The notes: generated by a model from the letters alone, not told the origin. Shown: positions 1 to 9,918, numbered from the stretch's first letter. The stretch is DNA of 64,000 nucleotides from Streptococcus uberis (GCF_000785785.1 NZ_JRQN01000013.1:1-64000); one strand, 5' to 3'. Numbers and translations are program-made.

Positions 1-247
1 CAGAGCGTTTACGGTTATTGTCATAGATGTTTTGTGCAAAGTTAGCTGAGTAAACTAGCTCATACTTTCCCTTACGGATTAGCTGCCTAACTTGCCCATG
101 CTTGACTTCATTGTTAATGGTTTGAGGAGCTTTAGCTAATCTTCTCGCCATTTCGCGATTGGATTTTCCTTCTTTAAGCCAACGTTCAATCATTTGACGC
201 TCGGCTAGTGTTAATTGTTTTCCTTTTGGTGTATAATAGTCTTGCAT
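1..247 (-). mobile_element. IS30-family transposase, N-terminal part (cut by window edge)
   Basis: Reading the minus strand from an ATG at 245-247 gives 82 codons open to the window edge. The protein begins MQDYYTPKGKQLTLAERQ and continues with a helix-turn-helix segment of the IS30/IS1239 type (ERWLKEGKSNREMARRLAK). The catalytic DDE domain would lie outside the window. The gene faces away from gpsA; the IS end is probably in the AT-rich stretch 300-335, but the terminal repeat cannot be fixed without the other end. Family assignment is from recognised sequence; the exact IS name is not certain. Confidence 0.8.
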
Positions 248-413
248 CTCAGAGTCCTTCTAATTGTGGTTGTCGTAGATTACAATTATATCTCTTTGAG
301 ATGTTTTTTTATACACTTAAGTGGCTAACTTCATTTTAGAACTTTCCTTCATTGAAATGATTTCACATTTCCCACGTTCTATGCCTTTTCTATTAGAGGA
401 ATATAGGCAGCTA

Positions 414-422
414 TGTTATAAT
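414..422 (+). promoter_or_regulatory. Promoter of gpsA-hasC (extended -10)
   Basis: A perfect TATAAT at 417-422 is preceded by TG at 414-415, an extended -10. No good -35 is visible, as is common with extended -10 elements. A gaggag Shine-Dalgarno overlaps an upstream ATG at 443, which argues for translation from 458. Confidence 0.7.
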
Positions 423-457
423 TAAGTGATTAACTCTAAATTATGAGGAGAAATAGA

Positions 458-1474
458 ATGAAAAAACAAAAAGTTGCAATTTTAGGTCCTGGTTCTTGGG
501 GGACTGCATTGTCACAAGTATTAATTGATAATGATCACCAAGTCATCCTTTGGGGGGACTCTGAGCAACAAATCACTGAAATCAACACAAAACATACAAA
601 CACACGCTACTTCAAAGATATTGTTTTGGATGAACGCATTACTGCGACTACTGACTTAAAAGAAGCCTTAAAAGATACAGATGCCATTCTCTTTGTTGTC
701 CCAACAAAAGTGACTCGCCTAGTTGCTAAGCAGGTCGCTCAAGTACTTGACCATAAAGTCACCATTATGCATGCGTCTAAAGGATTGGAACCTGGTAGTC
801 ATGAAAGATTATCAACAATTATTTCAGAAGAAATACCAGAAAACTTACGTAGTGATATTGTCGTTGTTTCTGGACCAAGCCATGCTGAGGAAACAATTGT
901 TCGTGATATCACATTAATCACTGCCGCTTCAAGAGATTTAGATGCTGCTAAGTATGTTCAAAGCTTATTTAGCAATCATTATTTCCGACTATATACAAAC
1001 AGTGATGTCGTTGGTGTTGAAACAGCAGGTGCCCTAAAAAATATCATTGCCGTAGGTGCGGGAGCCCTCCATGGATTAGGTTACGGGGATAATGCCAAAG
1101 CAGCGGTTATTACCCGTGGTTTAGCAGAAATCACGCGTCTAGGGGTCAAACTTGGTGCCAACCCACTGACATATAGTGGCTTATCTGGTGTTGGTGATTT
1201 AATTGTCACTGGTACCTCTATGCACTCTCGAAACTGGCGTGCTGGGGATGCCTTAGGTCGCGGTGAAAAATTAGAAGATATTGAACGTAATATGGGTATG
1301 GTTATTGAAGGTATCTCGACAACAAAAGTGGCTTATGAATTAGCTCAAGAATTAGGAGTTTATATGCCAATTACAAGTGCAATTTATCGTGTTATTTACG
1401 AAGGAGCCGATGTCAAATCCAGCATCCTTGAAATGATGTCAAATGAATTCCGTTCAGAAAATGAATGGCATTAA
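458..1474 (+). CDS. gpsA: NAD(P)H-dependent glycerol-3-phosphate dehydrogenase GpsA
   Basis: Cytosolic enzyme that reduces dihydroxyacetone phosphate to sn-glycerol 3-phosphate, the backbone for phospholipids and lipoteichoic acid. The N-terminus carries the Rossmann nucleotide-binding motif GPGSWG (residues 10-15) and the conserved TAGALKN segment with the catalytic lysine near residue 194; 338 aa is the usual family length. An in-frame ATG at 443 lies inside the ribosome-binding site (gaggag), so the ATG at 458 is chosen. It is followed 21 bases later by hasC in the same orientation, with a shared terminator after hasC, so the two are co-transcribed. In streptococci this gpsA-galU/hasC pairing is conserved. 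Confidence 0.97.
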   Translation: MKKQKVAILGPGSWGTALSQVLIDNDHQVILWGDSEQQITEINTKHTNTRYFKDIVLDERITATTDLKEALKDTDAILFVVPTKVTRLVAKQVAQVLDHKVTIMHASKGLEPGSHERLSTIISEEIPENLRSDIVVVSGPSHAEETIVRDITLITAASRDLDAAKYVQSLFSNHYFRLYTNSDVVGVETAGALKNIIAVGAGALHGLGYGDNAKAAVITRGLAEITRLGVKLGANPLTYSGLSGVGDLIVTGTSMHSRNWRAGDALGRGEKLEDIERNMGMVIEGISTTKVAYELAQELGVYMPITSAIYRVIYEGADVKSSILEMMSNEFRSENEWH

Positions 1475-1495
1475 GAAGTAATACTGGAGGTATAA

Positions 1496-2401
1496 ATGAT
1501 TAAAGTAAGAAAAGCAATTATTCCTGCCGCAGGACTTGGTACTCGTTTTTTGCCAGCAACGAAAGCTTTGGCTAAGGAAATGTTGCCAATTGTTGATAAG
1601 CCAACAATTCAATTCATCGTGGAAGAAGCCTTGAAATCAGGGATTGAAGAAATTTTGATTGTAACTGGTAAATCAAAACGCTCTATTGAAGACCACTTCG
1701 ATTCTAATTTTGAATTAGAGTATAACCTTAAAGAAAAAGGTAAAATAGAACTACTCAAACTAGTTGATGAGACGACATCTATTAATTTGCATTTTATTAG
1801 ACAAAGCCATCCAAGAGGCCTTGGCGATGCTGTTTTACAAGCGAAAGCATTTGTTGGAAATGAACCTTTTGTTGTCATGCTTGGTGATGATTTAATGGAC
1901 ATTACTGATAGCTCTGCTATTCCCTTAACAAAACAATTAATGAACGATTTTGAAACAACACACGCGTCAACAATTGCTGTTATGAAAGTTCCTCACGAAG
2001 ATGTTTCTTCTTATGGGGTAATTGCTCCGCACGGTCTAGCTAATGAGGGCTTATACAGCGTTTCCACTTTTGTAGAAAAGCCAAAACCTGAAGATGCTCC
2101 TAGTGATTTAGCAATTATTGGACGTTATCTGCTAACTCCTGAAATTTTCAATATTTTAGAAAAGCAGACCCCAGGTGCAGGAAATGAAATCCAACTGACC
2201 GATGCCATTGACACCTTGAATAAAACACAGCGTGTCTTTGCTCGTGAATTTACTGGCAATCGTTATGATGTTGGTGATAAATTTGGTTTCATGAAGACTT
2301 CAATTGACTATGCTTTAAAACACCCACAAGTTAAAGATGATTTAAGTAACTACATTATCCAATTAGGAAAAAACTTGGAAAGTAAAGCTAACGAAAAATA
2401 A
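1496..2401 (+). CDS. hasC: UTP-glucose-1-phosphate uridylyltransferase (HasC/GalU)
   Basis: Makes UDP-glucose from UTP and glucose 1-phosphate, the precursor that HasB oxidises to UDP-glucuronate for hyaluronan and that also feeds other glycans. The nucleotidyltransferase signature [19 protein letters not shown] starts near residue 11 and the sugar-phosphate-binding EKPKPED segment lies near residue 195; 301 aa fits the family. A strong ggagg site lies 8 bases before the ATG. It belongs to the gpsA operon and is separated from hasA-hasB by about 3 kb, the arrangement known from S. uberis, unlike the contiguous hasABC of S. pyogenes. The name galU would be equally valid. Confidence 0.95.
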   Translation: MIKVRKAIIPAAGLGTRFLPATKALAKEMLPIVDKPTIQFIVEEALKSGIEEILIVTGKSKRSIEDHFDSNFELEYNLKEKGKIELLKLVDETTSINLHFIRQSHPRGLGDAVLQAKAFVGNEPFVVMLGDDLMDITDSSAIPLTKQLMNDFETTHASTIAVMKVPHEDVSSYGVIAPHGLANEGLYSVSTFVEKPKPEDAPSDLAIIGRYLLTPEIFNILEKQTPGAGNEIQLTDAIDTLNKTQRVFAREFTGNRYDVGDKFGFMKTSIDYALKHPQVKDDLSNYIIQLGKNLESKANEK

Positions 2402-2407
2402 AAAAAA

Positions 2408-2428
2408 AAGAGGATCTCATCCTCTTTT
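2408..2428 (+). terminator. Terminator of gpsA-hasC
   Basis: Stem AAGAGGAT / ATCCTCTT with a 3-nt loop followed by a short T run. A second hairpin (GTGAAG 2431-2436 with CTTCAC 2451-2456, then T6) follows directly and may back it up. Confidence 0.85.
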
Positions 2429-2514
2429 GTGTGAAGGCATTTGCAACTGTCTTCACTTTTTTATTGTTTAAACCCGTTATCTGTCCAAAAGCGTGCTCTC
2501 TTATCACTTCTTTT

Positions 2515-3189
2515 TTAGTGTAAATAAGTGTAAGCTAAAATAGCAAAGCTTATTAAACTAAAAAGAATTAGTGTCAGAAGTCGCAAAGACAATCTAAAAC
2601 TGCCTTCTGGCCCCTTGTTATTAAGAAAAACCGCACCTAATAAGCCTCCAACTATTCCTCCAATATGTCCTGCTATACTAACATTTGGCATGAAAATATT
2701 CATAATTAAGTTGATGACAATTAAAGATTGGTAAGACTTAGATAAGGTTTTCAATGATACATTTTGACTATAATAACCAAGAATGGTAATAGCAGCGAAT
2801 AAACCAAATAAGGAAGTTGATGCTCCCGCAGCCACTGTTGTTGGTGTAAAGGCCAAAACAAAGAGATTGCCCATTATGCCCGATAATAGATATAAAAGAA
2901 GGTAATTCAAGGATCCCCACAGTTTTTCTGCTAATTGCCCGACAAATACCAAGGTAAGACCATTGAGCAAAAAATGCTCCCAACCGATATGAACAAATAT
3001 GGCACTTACTACTCGCCATAATTGTGAAGGTAGAACTTTAATAGCTAAACCGTACATGCCACCAAATTGGTAAATAGCTTGAACCGATTTAGCCTCTTGC
3101 CCGTAGTAAACTTGCATTGCTAAAAAGACAATTGTCATCAAAATGAGCAGAAAAAGAGTTGCTGGTTTTTTTCGTAAATCATAAATCAT
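2515..3189 (-). CDS. Rhomboid-family intramembrane serine protease
   Basis: Six-to-seven-span membrane protein of 224 aa. The catalytic pair is visible: serine 124 in GASTSLFG and histidine 175 in AGHIGG, plus the family HFLLN motif near residues 72-76. The usual GxSG is GASTS here, with the active serine preserved. Bacterial rhomboids cleave transmembrane segments; the substrate here is unknown. The start overlaps the stop of the upstream 5-formyltetrahydrofolate cyclo-ligase gene by 4 bases, so the two form a translationally coupled pair, an arrangement conserved in streptococci and other Firmicutes. Confidence 0.92.
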   Translation of the reverse strand: MIYDLRKKPATLFLLILMTIVFLAMQVYYGQEAKSVQAIYQFGGMYGLAIKVLPSQLWRVVSAIFVHIGWEHFLLNGLTLVFVGQLAEKLWGSLNYLLLYLLSGIMGNLFVLAFTPTTVAAGASTSLFGLFAAITILGYYSQNVSLKTLSKSYQSLIVINLIMNIFMPNVSIAGHIGGIVGGLLGAVFLNNKGPEGSFRLSLRLLTLILFSLISFAILAYTYLH

Positions 3190-3713
3190 AATGTATACAC
3201 CATTTCTACTGCAAGATCATGTGATTCAGGTATAAATTCAGCAACTTGACACTGATAAATAGTTGAACAAGTGCGACCTTGATAATCACTTAAATAACGA
3301 TCGTAATAACCGCCACCATAGCCGATTCGATACCCTTCAGCATTAAAACCAACACCAGGAACATGAATCAAATCAATTTGGTCCTTTGGTAGTTCGACAT
3401 CACTGATGGGCTCCATTAATCCAAAAGATGTCCTTTGTAACTCTTTTGGATGATATAATACAAAAATCATTTTCCCTTTACCATAAGTTTTTGGGATTGC
3501 AATTTTTTTACCATCACCAAGCGCACGCTTTATCAATAGGGAGGTTTTAAATTCGTGAGGCATTGCAAGATAGGTCGCAATAATTCTTGCATTCTGGTAA
3601 GACTCTGACTGACAAACCAAATCCAATAATTGCAAATCTTTCTGACTTTTTTCCTTTTTATCCATCTCTTTCATAGATGAAATAACTTGTGATCTTAATT
3701 CTTTTTTTATCAT
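3186..3713 (-). CDS. 5-formyltetrahydrofolate cyclo-ligase
   Basis: ATP-dependent enzyme converting 5-formyl-THF to 5,10-methenyl-THF in one-carbon metabolism. The signature RIGYGGGYYDRYL (near residues 130-142) and the N-terminal KKELRSQV basic segment identify the family; 175 aa is normal length. It is the first gene of a two-gene unit with the rhomboid protease, overlapping it by 4 bases. The divergent MATE gene begins about 110 bases away. Confidence 0.93.
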   Translation of the reverse strand: MIKKELRSQVISSMKEMDKKEKSQKDLQLLDLVCQSESYQNARIIATYLAMPHEFKTSLLIKRALGDGKKIAIPKTYGKGKMIFVLYHPKELQRTSFGLMEPISDVELPKDQIDLIHVPGVGFNAEGYRIGYGGGYYDRYLSDYQGRTCSTIYQCQVAEFIPESHDLAVEMVYTL

Positions 3714-3823
3714 ATGATTAGTTTACCATAAAACTCTTTATTTTCCTGTTTTGGTTGTTATTGAATTTTACTAGGACAAAGGTTAGAATAGAAGGGTATT
3801 GATAACATTTTTAGGGAGTGCAG

Positions 3824-5173
3824 ATGCAACATTTAACCAAAGGAAATCCTCTTATAGTCATATTGGCCTTTACAGTGCCTTTACTTATTGGTAGTTTTTT
3901 TCAGCTTACTTATAACTTTGCAGACAGTATCATTGTTGGCCATACGCTTGGTCAAAATGCCTTTGCAGCTGTAGGTGCCACTGGGAGCTTAATGTTTTTG
4001 GTTATTGGTTTTGCAATGGGGTTAACTTCTGGATTAACCATTGTTACTTCTCAACGTTTTGGTGCTCAAGATTATACTGGTGTGAAAGCCAGTTTTGTAC
4101 ATGGTCTCTTTTATTCAACTGTCGTCAGTCTAGGATTATCCTTCATTTCTGTCCTTTTCTTAAGTCCTCTACTCTATCTCATGCAAACCCCTTCTAATTT
4201 AATTGATAATTCCTATCAATTTTTATTAGCCATGTTTTCAGGATTAATTTTTACAATTATTTTCAACTACCTATCAAGTGCCATTCGAAGTTTAGGTAAT
4301 TCTCGCACGCCCTTAATTGCGTTAATTTTGGCCAGCATTCTCAATATCATCCTGGAATTTCTATTCATCCTCGGCTTTAAAATGGGGGTACTTGGAGCAG
4401 GTATTGCAACAATAGGGGCACAAGCCTTCTCTGTTTTTTACCTTATCATTTATATTCGAAAATACATTCCTTTTTTAAAATTAAGTCGTAAAGACTTAAA
4501 ACTAGATAGAGAAAATTTAAAAACACACGCACGACTAGCATTTCCAATGGGATTTCAGGCTAGTATTATTGCTATCGGTGCCATTACACTTCAAATTACA
4601 CTTAATAAATTAGGAACACAGGCTATTGCAGCGCAAGCTATTGCCAGCAAAACTGACCAATTGGCTATGCTTCCGATGGTTAACTTAGGTCTTGCGATTT
4701 CGACATTCACAGCACAAAACTATGGTGCTAAAGAATTCCAGCGTATCCTGCAAGGTGTAAAGAGTTCGCTCATTCTTTGTATAACCTGGTCTATCTGTTT
4801 TGCTATCCTACTTATCACTTGTCATCACTTCTTTTCTTCTTTGTTCATCGCTAACGCAGATCAGGAAGTCTACCATTTGGCATTACGCTATTACATTATT
4901 AATGCTTCCCTCTATTGGCTTTTAGCTATACTATTTATCCTACGTAGCTTCATCCAAGGTTTAGGATATGGATTTGTTCCTACACTTGCTGGTATAATGG
5001 AATTAATTATGCGAGCTGGCGTAGCAATCCTAGGATTAATTTATTTTGGTTTTACAGGTATCGCGGCAGCTAATCCTGCGGCATGGTTAGGAAGTGTTTT
5101 GATTCTTATTCCTTCAACTATTATCCTAATCAAACGACTGAAAGAACAAGAAAAGCAAAAAATTTCAAATTAA
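3824..5173 (+). CDS. MATE-family multidrug efflux transporter
   Basis: Twelve-helix antiporter of the MatE family, 449 aa, expected to export cationic drugs or metabolites using a cation gradient. The sequence shows the family's repeated halves, each starting with a conserved polar segment (FTVPLLIGSFFQLTYNFADSI near residue 15 and FPMGFQASI near residue 240). A GTG six bases upstream (3818) is in frame but overlaps the agggag ribosome-binding site, so the ATG at 3824 is preferred. The stop codon overlaps a CiaR-type repeat that starts the next feature. Substrate unknown. Confidence 0.9.
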   Translation: MQHLTKGNPLIVILAFTVPLLIGSFFQLTYNFADSIIVGHTLGQNAFAAVGATGSLMFLVIGFAMGLTSGLTIVTSQRFGAQDYTGVKASFVHGLFYSTVVSLGLSFISVLFLSPLLYLMQTPSNLIDNSYQFLLAMFSGLIFTIIFNYLSSAIRSLGNSRTPLIALILASILNIILEFLFILGFKMGVLGAGIATIGAQAFSVFYLIIYIRKYIPFLKLSRKDLKLDRENLKTHARLAFPMGFQASIIAIGAITLQITLNKLGTQAIAAQAIASKTDQLAMLPMVNLGLAISTFTAQNYGAKEFQRILQGVKSSLILCITWSICFAILLITCHHFFSSLFIANADQEVYHLALRYYIINASLYWLLAILFILRSFIQGLGYGFVPTLAGIMELIMRAGVAILGLIYFGFTGIAAANPAAWLGSVLILIPSTIILIKRLKEQEKQKISN

Positions 5174-5201
5174 GAAAATTTTAAGCTAACTATATTATTA
5201 T
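5169..5201 (+). promoter_or_regulatory. CiaR-type direct repeat and -10 of a putative csRNA promoter
   Basis: ATTAAG (5169-5174), five bases, then TTTAAG (5180-5185): this matches the streptococcal CiaR box (TTTAAG-N5-TTTAAG) with one substitution. A TATTAT -10 lies at 5196-5201, exactly 10 bases after the repeat, which is the spacing known for CiaR-activated promoters. There is no separate -35. The repeat overlaps the MATE stop codon. Confidence 0.65.
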
Positions 5202-5206
5202 TAGTG

Positions 5207-5308
5207 CATCCTAAACAACGGTTTACCCAAACCGTAGGGTAGAAAGAATAATCTCTTTACCCTTTTCATAAATCTCCGGGGCACCTCCCTCATAGGTGCC
5301 TCCTTTTT
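5207..5308 (+). ncRNA. Putative CiaR-dependent small RNA (csRNA)
   Basis: About 100 nt with no ORF, following a CiaR-type promoter. It can fold into a 5' hairpin (ACGGTTT 5218-5224 with AAACCGT 5229-5235), a second stem (GGGTA...AAAG with CTTTACCC 5255-5262), an unpaired A/U-rich linker and a strong intrinsic terminator (GGCACCT 5280-5286 with AGGTGCC 5294-5300, then a T run). It contains pyrimidine stretches complementary to a Shine-Dalgarno (ctcc, acctccctc, gcctcc), the hallmark of csRNAs, which block translation initiation of target mRNAs. Known: csRNAs are a conserved streptococcal family. Inferred: membership here. Confidence 0.6.
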
Positions 5309-5319
5309 TGTCACGAAAT

Positions 5320-5349
5320 TACCTCCATGATTTTTTAATCAAGGAGGTA
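5320..5349. terminator. Hairpin after hasB (probable terminator)
   Basis: A 13-bp stem with one mismatch (TACCTCCATGATT / AATCAAGGAGGTA) around a T4 loop lies 25 bases past the hasB stop. The minus-strand T tract is poor (ATTT), so efficiency on that strand is uncertain. Confidence 0.5.
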
Positions 5350-5373
5350 TTGTCTTATAATAGTTTTCTAGAA

Positions 5374-6578
5374 TTAATCTATATCAAAAATATCTCTTGT
5401 GTAAACTTTTTGCTCAACATCAGCTAAGGAATGATCAAAACGATTGGAAATAATAATCGTCGATTCTTTTTTGAAATCATCCAAATCAGTACTAATTTCA
5501 TAATCAATTTCTTCTTCTAACATTGGTTCATAGATAAGTACACGAATTTGATAGCGACTCAATAAATCAATCACATCTTTAATGGCACTTTCCCTGAAGT
5601 TATCTGAATTACTCTTCATAATCAAACGATGAACACCAACGGTAGGAATTGCTGTAAAGTCTGTCTTATCTGTCAGCAATTCTTTAATGCGATTTGCAAT
5701 AAATTCCTTTCGTGTTTGATTAGATGCAACAATAGCCGAAATCAAAGACTGTGGTGTATCTTCATAATTAGCAAGTAATTGCTTAGTATCTTTAGGTAAA
5801 CAATAGCCACCGTAACCAAATGATGGATTATTGTAGTGCCCACCTATACGTCGATCACGACAATGCCCTTCAATCACTCGCTCTGCATCTAAACATTTTG
5901 CTTCAGCGTAAGTATCTAATTCATTGAAGTATGAAACACGCATAGCTAAATAAGTATTTGCAAATAACTTGACTGCTTCAGCTTCTTCTGCCCCATAAAA
6001 AGTAAGGGAACATCTTCAGCCAAAGCTGCATCCTTAAGAAGTTGACCAAATTGTTTTGCTGCTTCTTTTGTCGCCTGTGAATCATTATCCTCATAAGAAA
6101 CAATAATACGGCTTGGATACAAATTATCATGCAAAGCTTTTGATTCTCTCAAAAATTCCGGGCTAAAAATAATTCTATCTGTCTGATATTGCTCTCTGAC
6201 AGATGCAATAAATCCCATTGGAATTGTTGACTTAATAGCAATAATCGCTTTATCATTGACTTTAAGAGCTTGAGAGATAACTGATTCTACGTGTTTTGTA
6301 TCAAAGAAATCAATATCACTATTATAATTTGTTGGTGTGGCAACAATAATTAAATCTGCTTGGCTATATGCTAAATCACCATCAAGTGTTGCTTGTAAAG
6401 ATAAGTCTTCTTGAGCTAAATAGCGTTCAATCTCTTTATCTTGAATTGGTGATATTCTTTGATTTATTAAATTAACTTTTTCTTTAACAATATCAACTAC
6501 GGTTACGTCATTGGTTTGTGACAGGAGAACACCTAACGATAAACCAACATATCCGGAACCTGCAACAGTAATTTTCAA
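5374..6578 (-). CDS. hasB: UDP-glucose 6-dehydrogenase HasB, split by a one-base deletion
   Basis: Oxidises UDP-glucose to UDP-glucuronate with two NAD+, providing one of the two hyaluronan sugars. The N-terminal part has the NAD-binding [11 protein letters not shown]; the C-terminal part has the catalytic-cysteine motif [11 protein letters not shown]. The reading frame breaks at a G run (C run 5991-5994 on the plus strand): adding one G restores the expected [11 protein letters not shown] and joins the two frames into 401 aa, the family length. It follows hasA by 24 bases. If the deletion is real the strain would lack its own HasB; a sequencing error is more likely given many similar breaks in this window. 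Confidence 0.93.
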
Positions 6579-6602
6579 TTCTTTTTTCCTTTCTACGAAT
6601 AA

Positions 6603-7859
6603 TTAAGTAAGAGACTCTTTTTTACGTGTTCCCCAGTCGGCATTTCGAATAGTTAGGAGTGAATAAAGTTTTAAAGGTTGCAACACAAAAAGGTGAAGGA
6701 AGCCATAAAATGGTGATAAAAGAAATGCAAGTGGATGCTTAATCATATAGTGGACATTTCGGCAAAGGGCCACAATGAAGATAATGACAAGAAAAGCTAA
6801 TAGTTTTAGCCATGAGAATGATTGAACTTCTCCGATGAACAAATTGCAAACTGAGTAAACCAACATCATAAACATTGAGACTTCAACTAGTGTCCAAACA
6901 GCAACAAGTGGACAAGAAAGTAATTTCTTAGCAGAAATCAATGACTTTCTAAAGAAAGATTTATTCCAACGGTTTTGCTGTTTCAGATAGGTTTTAAATT
7001 CATGAGGCACATCTGTATCGCATTTAGCTGTCGATTGGTAAACAGTCTTACCTAGATCAGTCGCATAATTAGTTAGACAGCGGTCATCACCGATACTAAC
7101 AGGAACCCCTAAAAATGTTTGATTAGTATAGCGTTCAATGTTTGGGATAACTACTTGACGACGGTAGATACTCAAGGGACCTGAACACACTAAGATATTT
7201 CCAGTAACAGATTGAGCTGAACGCTCAACTCCAAAAGCGTTGTCATAACGAATATCTGTTAGTCTTGTAAGTAGATTAACATCTCTATTGCGTGCATTCA
7301 AATGACCAGTTGCGGCATAAACCTGTTCATCATTAAATGTTTTCAATAGTTCCTCTAAAGCATTAGGGTAAATATAGCTATCTGAGTCAACTGTTAAAAA
7401 GACATCCGCCTTTGAGCGTTCAAAAGCCCATGCTTGCGCATGACGTTTCCCCACATTTTCAGGTAGGCGCTTCACAATAATCTGATCAGCTTTGTTATTT
7501 TCTTTAACATAGTTCTCAATCAAATTAATACCAGATTGATCTGCACTCCCATCGTCTATGACAAAAATTTCTCTAATCGGATAATTTTGTGCCTCAACAC
7601 TTTTTAGTGTTTCTAGTAATGATTCTCCATCTTCGTTATAAGATGGAATAATTGCTGCAACATGATAGTTGCCAGCTTGGCCTTTATATGGACAATACCA
7701 AAATGACAAACCCATTTTCACTGAAAGATAGATCATTAAGACAATCCCATAAACAGCTAAGCTCCCCTTTGTTCCAAAGACAAAAACATTAAGTGTGACT
7801 AAAAGTAGCCACAAGACTATAAAAGTGACGAAAGTGATTCCGTTTTTTAATTTTTCCAT
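6603..7859 (-). CDS. hasA: Hyaluronan synthase HasA
   Basis: Membrane-embedded class I hyaluronan synthase (GT2 family), 418 aa. It polymerises UDP-GlcNAc and UDP-glucuronate at the inner face and extrudes the capsule chain. Two N-terminal membrane segments are followed by the glycosyltransferase core with PSYNEDGE, DDGSAD, VDSDSY, GDDR and the processive-synthase QQNRW motif, then three or more C-terminal membrane segments. The frame is intact. It is first in the hasA-hasB unit with its own promoter, and hasC is elsewhere, as in S. uberis. Capsule protects against phagocytosis in related species. Confidence 0.97.
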   Translation of the reverse strand: MEKLKNGITFVTFIVLWLLLVTLNVFVFGTKGSLAVYGIVLMIYLSVKMGLSFWYCPYKGQAGNYHVAAIIPSYNEDGESLLETLKSVEAQNYPIREIFVIDDGSADQSGINLIENYVKENNKADQIIVKRLPENVGKRHAQAWAFERSKADVFLTVDSDSYIYPNALEELLKTFNDEQVYAATGHLNARNRDVNLLTRLTDIRYDNAFGVERSAQSVTGNILVCSGPLSIYRRQVVIPNIERYTNQTFLGVPVSIGDDRCLTNYATDLGKTVYQSTAKCDTDVPHEFKTYLKQQNRWNKSFFRKSLISAKKLLSCPLVAVWTLVEVSMFMMLVYSVCNLFIGEVQSFSWLKLLAFLVIIFIVALCRNVHYMIKHPLAFLLSPFYGFLHLFVLQPLKLYSLLTIRNADWGTRKKESLT

Positions 7860-7920
7860 TATTACCTCTCTTTTTTATTTTTGACCCCCATCAGCAAATG
7901 GAGCTCACAAACTAAAAAAT

Positions 7921-7949
7921 ATTATAGTAAAGTGAAATCTGACTTTCAA
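7921..7949 (-). promoter_or_regulatory. hasA promoter
   Basis: On the minus strand TTGAAA (7944-7949) and TATAAT (7921-7926) are separated by 17 bases. The predicted leader is about 55 nt with a gagagg ribosome-binding site just before the hasA ATG. Confidence 0.75.
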
Positions 7950-8044
7950 ACCTTTTTTTGATACAAAAATTTAGAAATTGAACTTGTCATTTTTTAAAAA
8001 CAATGTAAAAAGCCTACCTATTTTTAAAATAGATAGTCTTAAAA

Positions 8045-9175
8045 TTAATTGATAATTAATTGATGTAAAAAAGCCCCAACCTCTTCAACCGCAAAAGAAA
8101 TAGCTTTTTCATTAGGACTCATTTTAGCATGATGTAAAGGATATGGGGTATCGACACCTAGCCAAAACATAACTCCCGGAATCTTACTGAGCAGATAACC
8201 AAAATCCTCACCTGTCATAGCAGGTAAGCATTCAATCATATCTACTTCTTTACGCTGGTTAAAAAAAGCCATTAATTCTTTAGTTAGTTGAGGATTATTT
8301 TCAACTGGCAGATAACCACCTTGTTTTAAGGTAATTTCCACCTTTAAACCAAAACTAGTAGCAACGCCTTCTGCTATGGCCCTAATGCGTTCTTGTGTTA
8401 ACAAATTCATCTCTTGTGTTAAAGTGCGAATTGTTCCATGTAGATCTGCCCGTTCAGAGATAATATTGTTTGTGGTACCAGCATGCATTGATCCAAAGGT
8501 CACTACAGCTCCTTCGATTGGGTCAACGTTTCGACTGACAATTGTTTGAACCTGCGTCAGAAAATAGGCCGAAGCAATTAAAGCATCATTAGACTGGTGA
8601 GGAAAGGCTGCATGCCCTCCTTTACCTAGAAAGGCTACTTTAACTTCACAGGTTCCGGCAAACAAGGTTGAAGTATTAGTAGCAAGTTGACCAACTTTAA
8701 GATCAGGTCGGACATGCAAAGCATAGCAGGCATCTGGCATCCATCTATCAAAGGCTCCGCCTTGGTACATAAGCATACCTCCAGCTTCATTTTCTTCAGC
8801 TAGTTGAAAAATAAAGAGCATATTATGTTTTGGTTGGCGAAGGGACAATTGCTCTAGTAGGCCCAATGCTACTGTCATGTGAACATCGTGTCCACATGCA
8901 TGCATATATCCCTCATGCTGGCTAACAAAGTCCAACCCCGTCTCTTCTTTTACGGGTAGCCCATCAATATCGGTCCGCCAAGCAATTGTCTTTTCTGGTC
9001 CATAACCTTGTAGATGGACCAAAATGCCTGTTTGCCAAGTTTGGACCGAAATAAAATCTTTTTGTTTGCTAATTGTGTCAATAATCTGAAGCAAGTATGT
9101 TTGTGTCTTATATTCCTCAAGGCCAATTTCTGGAATTTGGTGTAATTGTCGTCGTATCGCTAACAGATCTATCAT
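8045..9175 (-). CDS. dapL: N-acetyldiaminopimelate deacetylase (M20 family)
   Basis: M20-family metallohydrolase of 376 aa that, in the acetylase branch of lysine synthesis, releases acetate from N-acetyl-LL-2,6-diaminopimelate. Metal-binding segments are visible: HACGHDVHM, the glutamate pair in [15 protein letters not shown] and, at the C-terminus, HHAKMSP. Several amidohydrolases (amino-acylases, hippurate hydrolase) share this fold; placement 16 bases after dapH makes the diaminopimelate role the best reading. The symbol dapL is used in Firmicutes for this gene, although the same symbol also names an unrelated aminotransferase. Confidence 0.88.
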   Translation of the reverse strand: MIDLLAIRRQLHQIPEIGLEEYKTQTYLLQIIDTISKQKDFISVQTWQTGILVHLQGYGPEKTIAWRTDIDGLPVKEETGLDFVSQHEGYMHACGHDVHMTVALGLLEQLSLRQPKHNMLFIFQLAEENEAGGMLMYQGGAFDRWMPDACYALHVRPDLKVGQLATNTSTLFAGTCEVKVAFLGKGGHAAFPHQSNDALIASAYFLTQVQTIVSRNVDPIEGAVVTFGSMHAGTTNNIISERADLHGTIRTLTQEMNLLTQERIRAIAEGVATSFGLKVEITLKQGGYLPVENNPQLTKELMAFFNQRKEVDMIECLPAMTGEDFGYLLSKIPGVMFWLGVDTPYPLHHAKMSPNEKAISFAVEEVGAFLHQLIIN

Positions 9176-9191
9176 ACGGTTTGTCTCTTTC

Positions 9192-9889
9192 TTATATCAA
9201 ACGGAGTGCTTCTTCAAGTGCCGTTTTTTGTTGCGTTTGAACATCTATTTCCTTGATAATTCGAGCTGGAACTCCTGCCACAACAACATTTTCAGGGACG
9301 TTTTGGGTAACAATTGCTCCCGCAGCAACGACTGAGCCATTGCCTACTTGTACGCCTTCAATGATGACCGCATTGGCACCAACTAACACATTATCCCCAA
9401 CACGAACAGGTTCCGCTGAGGCTGGTTCAATAACGCCAGCTAAAACAGCGCCAGCGCCAATATGACTATTTTTCCCAACAGATGCTCTTCCACCAAGAAT
9501 GGCCCCCATATCAATCATTGTCCCTGCACCAATTTCTGCACCAATGTTAATAATAGCTCCCATCATAATGATAGCGTTATCATCAATAGTCACTCGGTCA
9601 CGAATAATAGCACCTGGTTCAATGCGAGCATTAATTGCACGCTTATCTAATAGAGGCACAGCGAGTTACGACCATCTTGTTCTACAACATAGTCTTGATT
9701 CTCAGTTAAGTTCACCAGTAGTGGTTCAACATCTTTCCAATCACCAAATAGGACATTTCCCAAATTTAGAACACCTTCAGATACTGGTCCAGCTAATTCT
9801 CCTTGAAAAGTAACTTTAACAGGTGTCTTCTTTTGTGCATTACCAATAAAGGCAATTATTTCTTGTGCTGACATTTTTTGTGCTGTCAT
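9192..9889 (-). CDS. dapH: Tetrahydrodipicolinate N-acetyltransferase, split by a one-base deletion
   Basis: Acetylates 2,3,4,5-tetrahydropyridine-2,6-dicarboxylate, the first step of the acetylase branch of DAP/lysine synthesis. The N-terminal DapH domain (about 80 aa) is followed by hexapeptide repeats of a left-handed beta helix ([17 protein letters not shown] and similar). The frame breaks at c9662: adding one G to TCG-CTG restores DGRNSAVPLLDK and gives 232 aa, the expected length. Start ATG is preceded by aaggag. The gene leads a dapH-dapL pair. A sequencing error is the likely cause of the break. Confidence 0.93.
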
Positions 9890-9918
9890 CCATCTATCTC
9901 CTTCAAATCGTTTTTCTT

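Noticed and set aside
300..320. Second HdiR-like operator near the IS30 end (TACACTTAAGTG)
   Set aside because: Only a partial match without full symmetry, located in the IS end.
9253..9813. Long plus-strand frames opposite dapH
   Set aside because: They are antisense shadows of the hexapeptide-repeat coding region, without ribosome sites.
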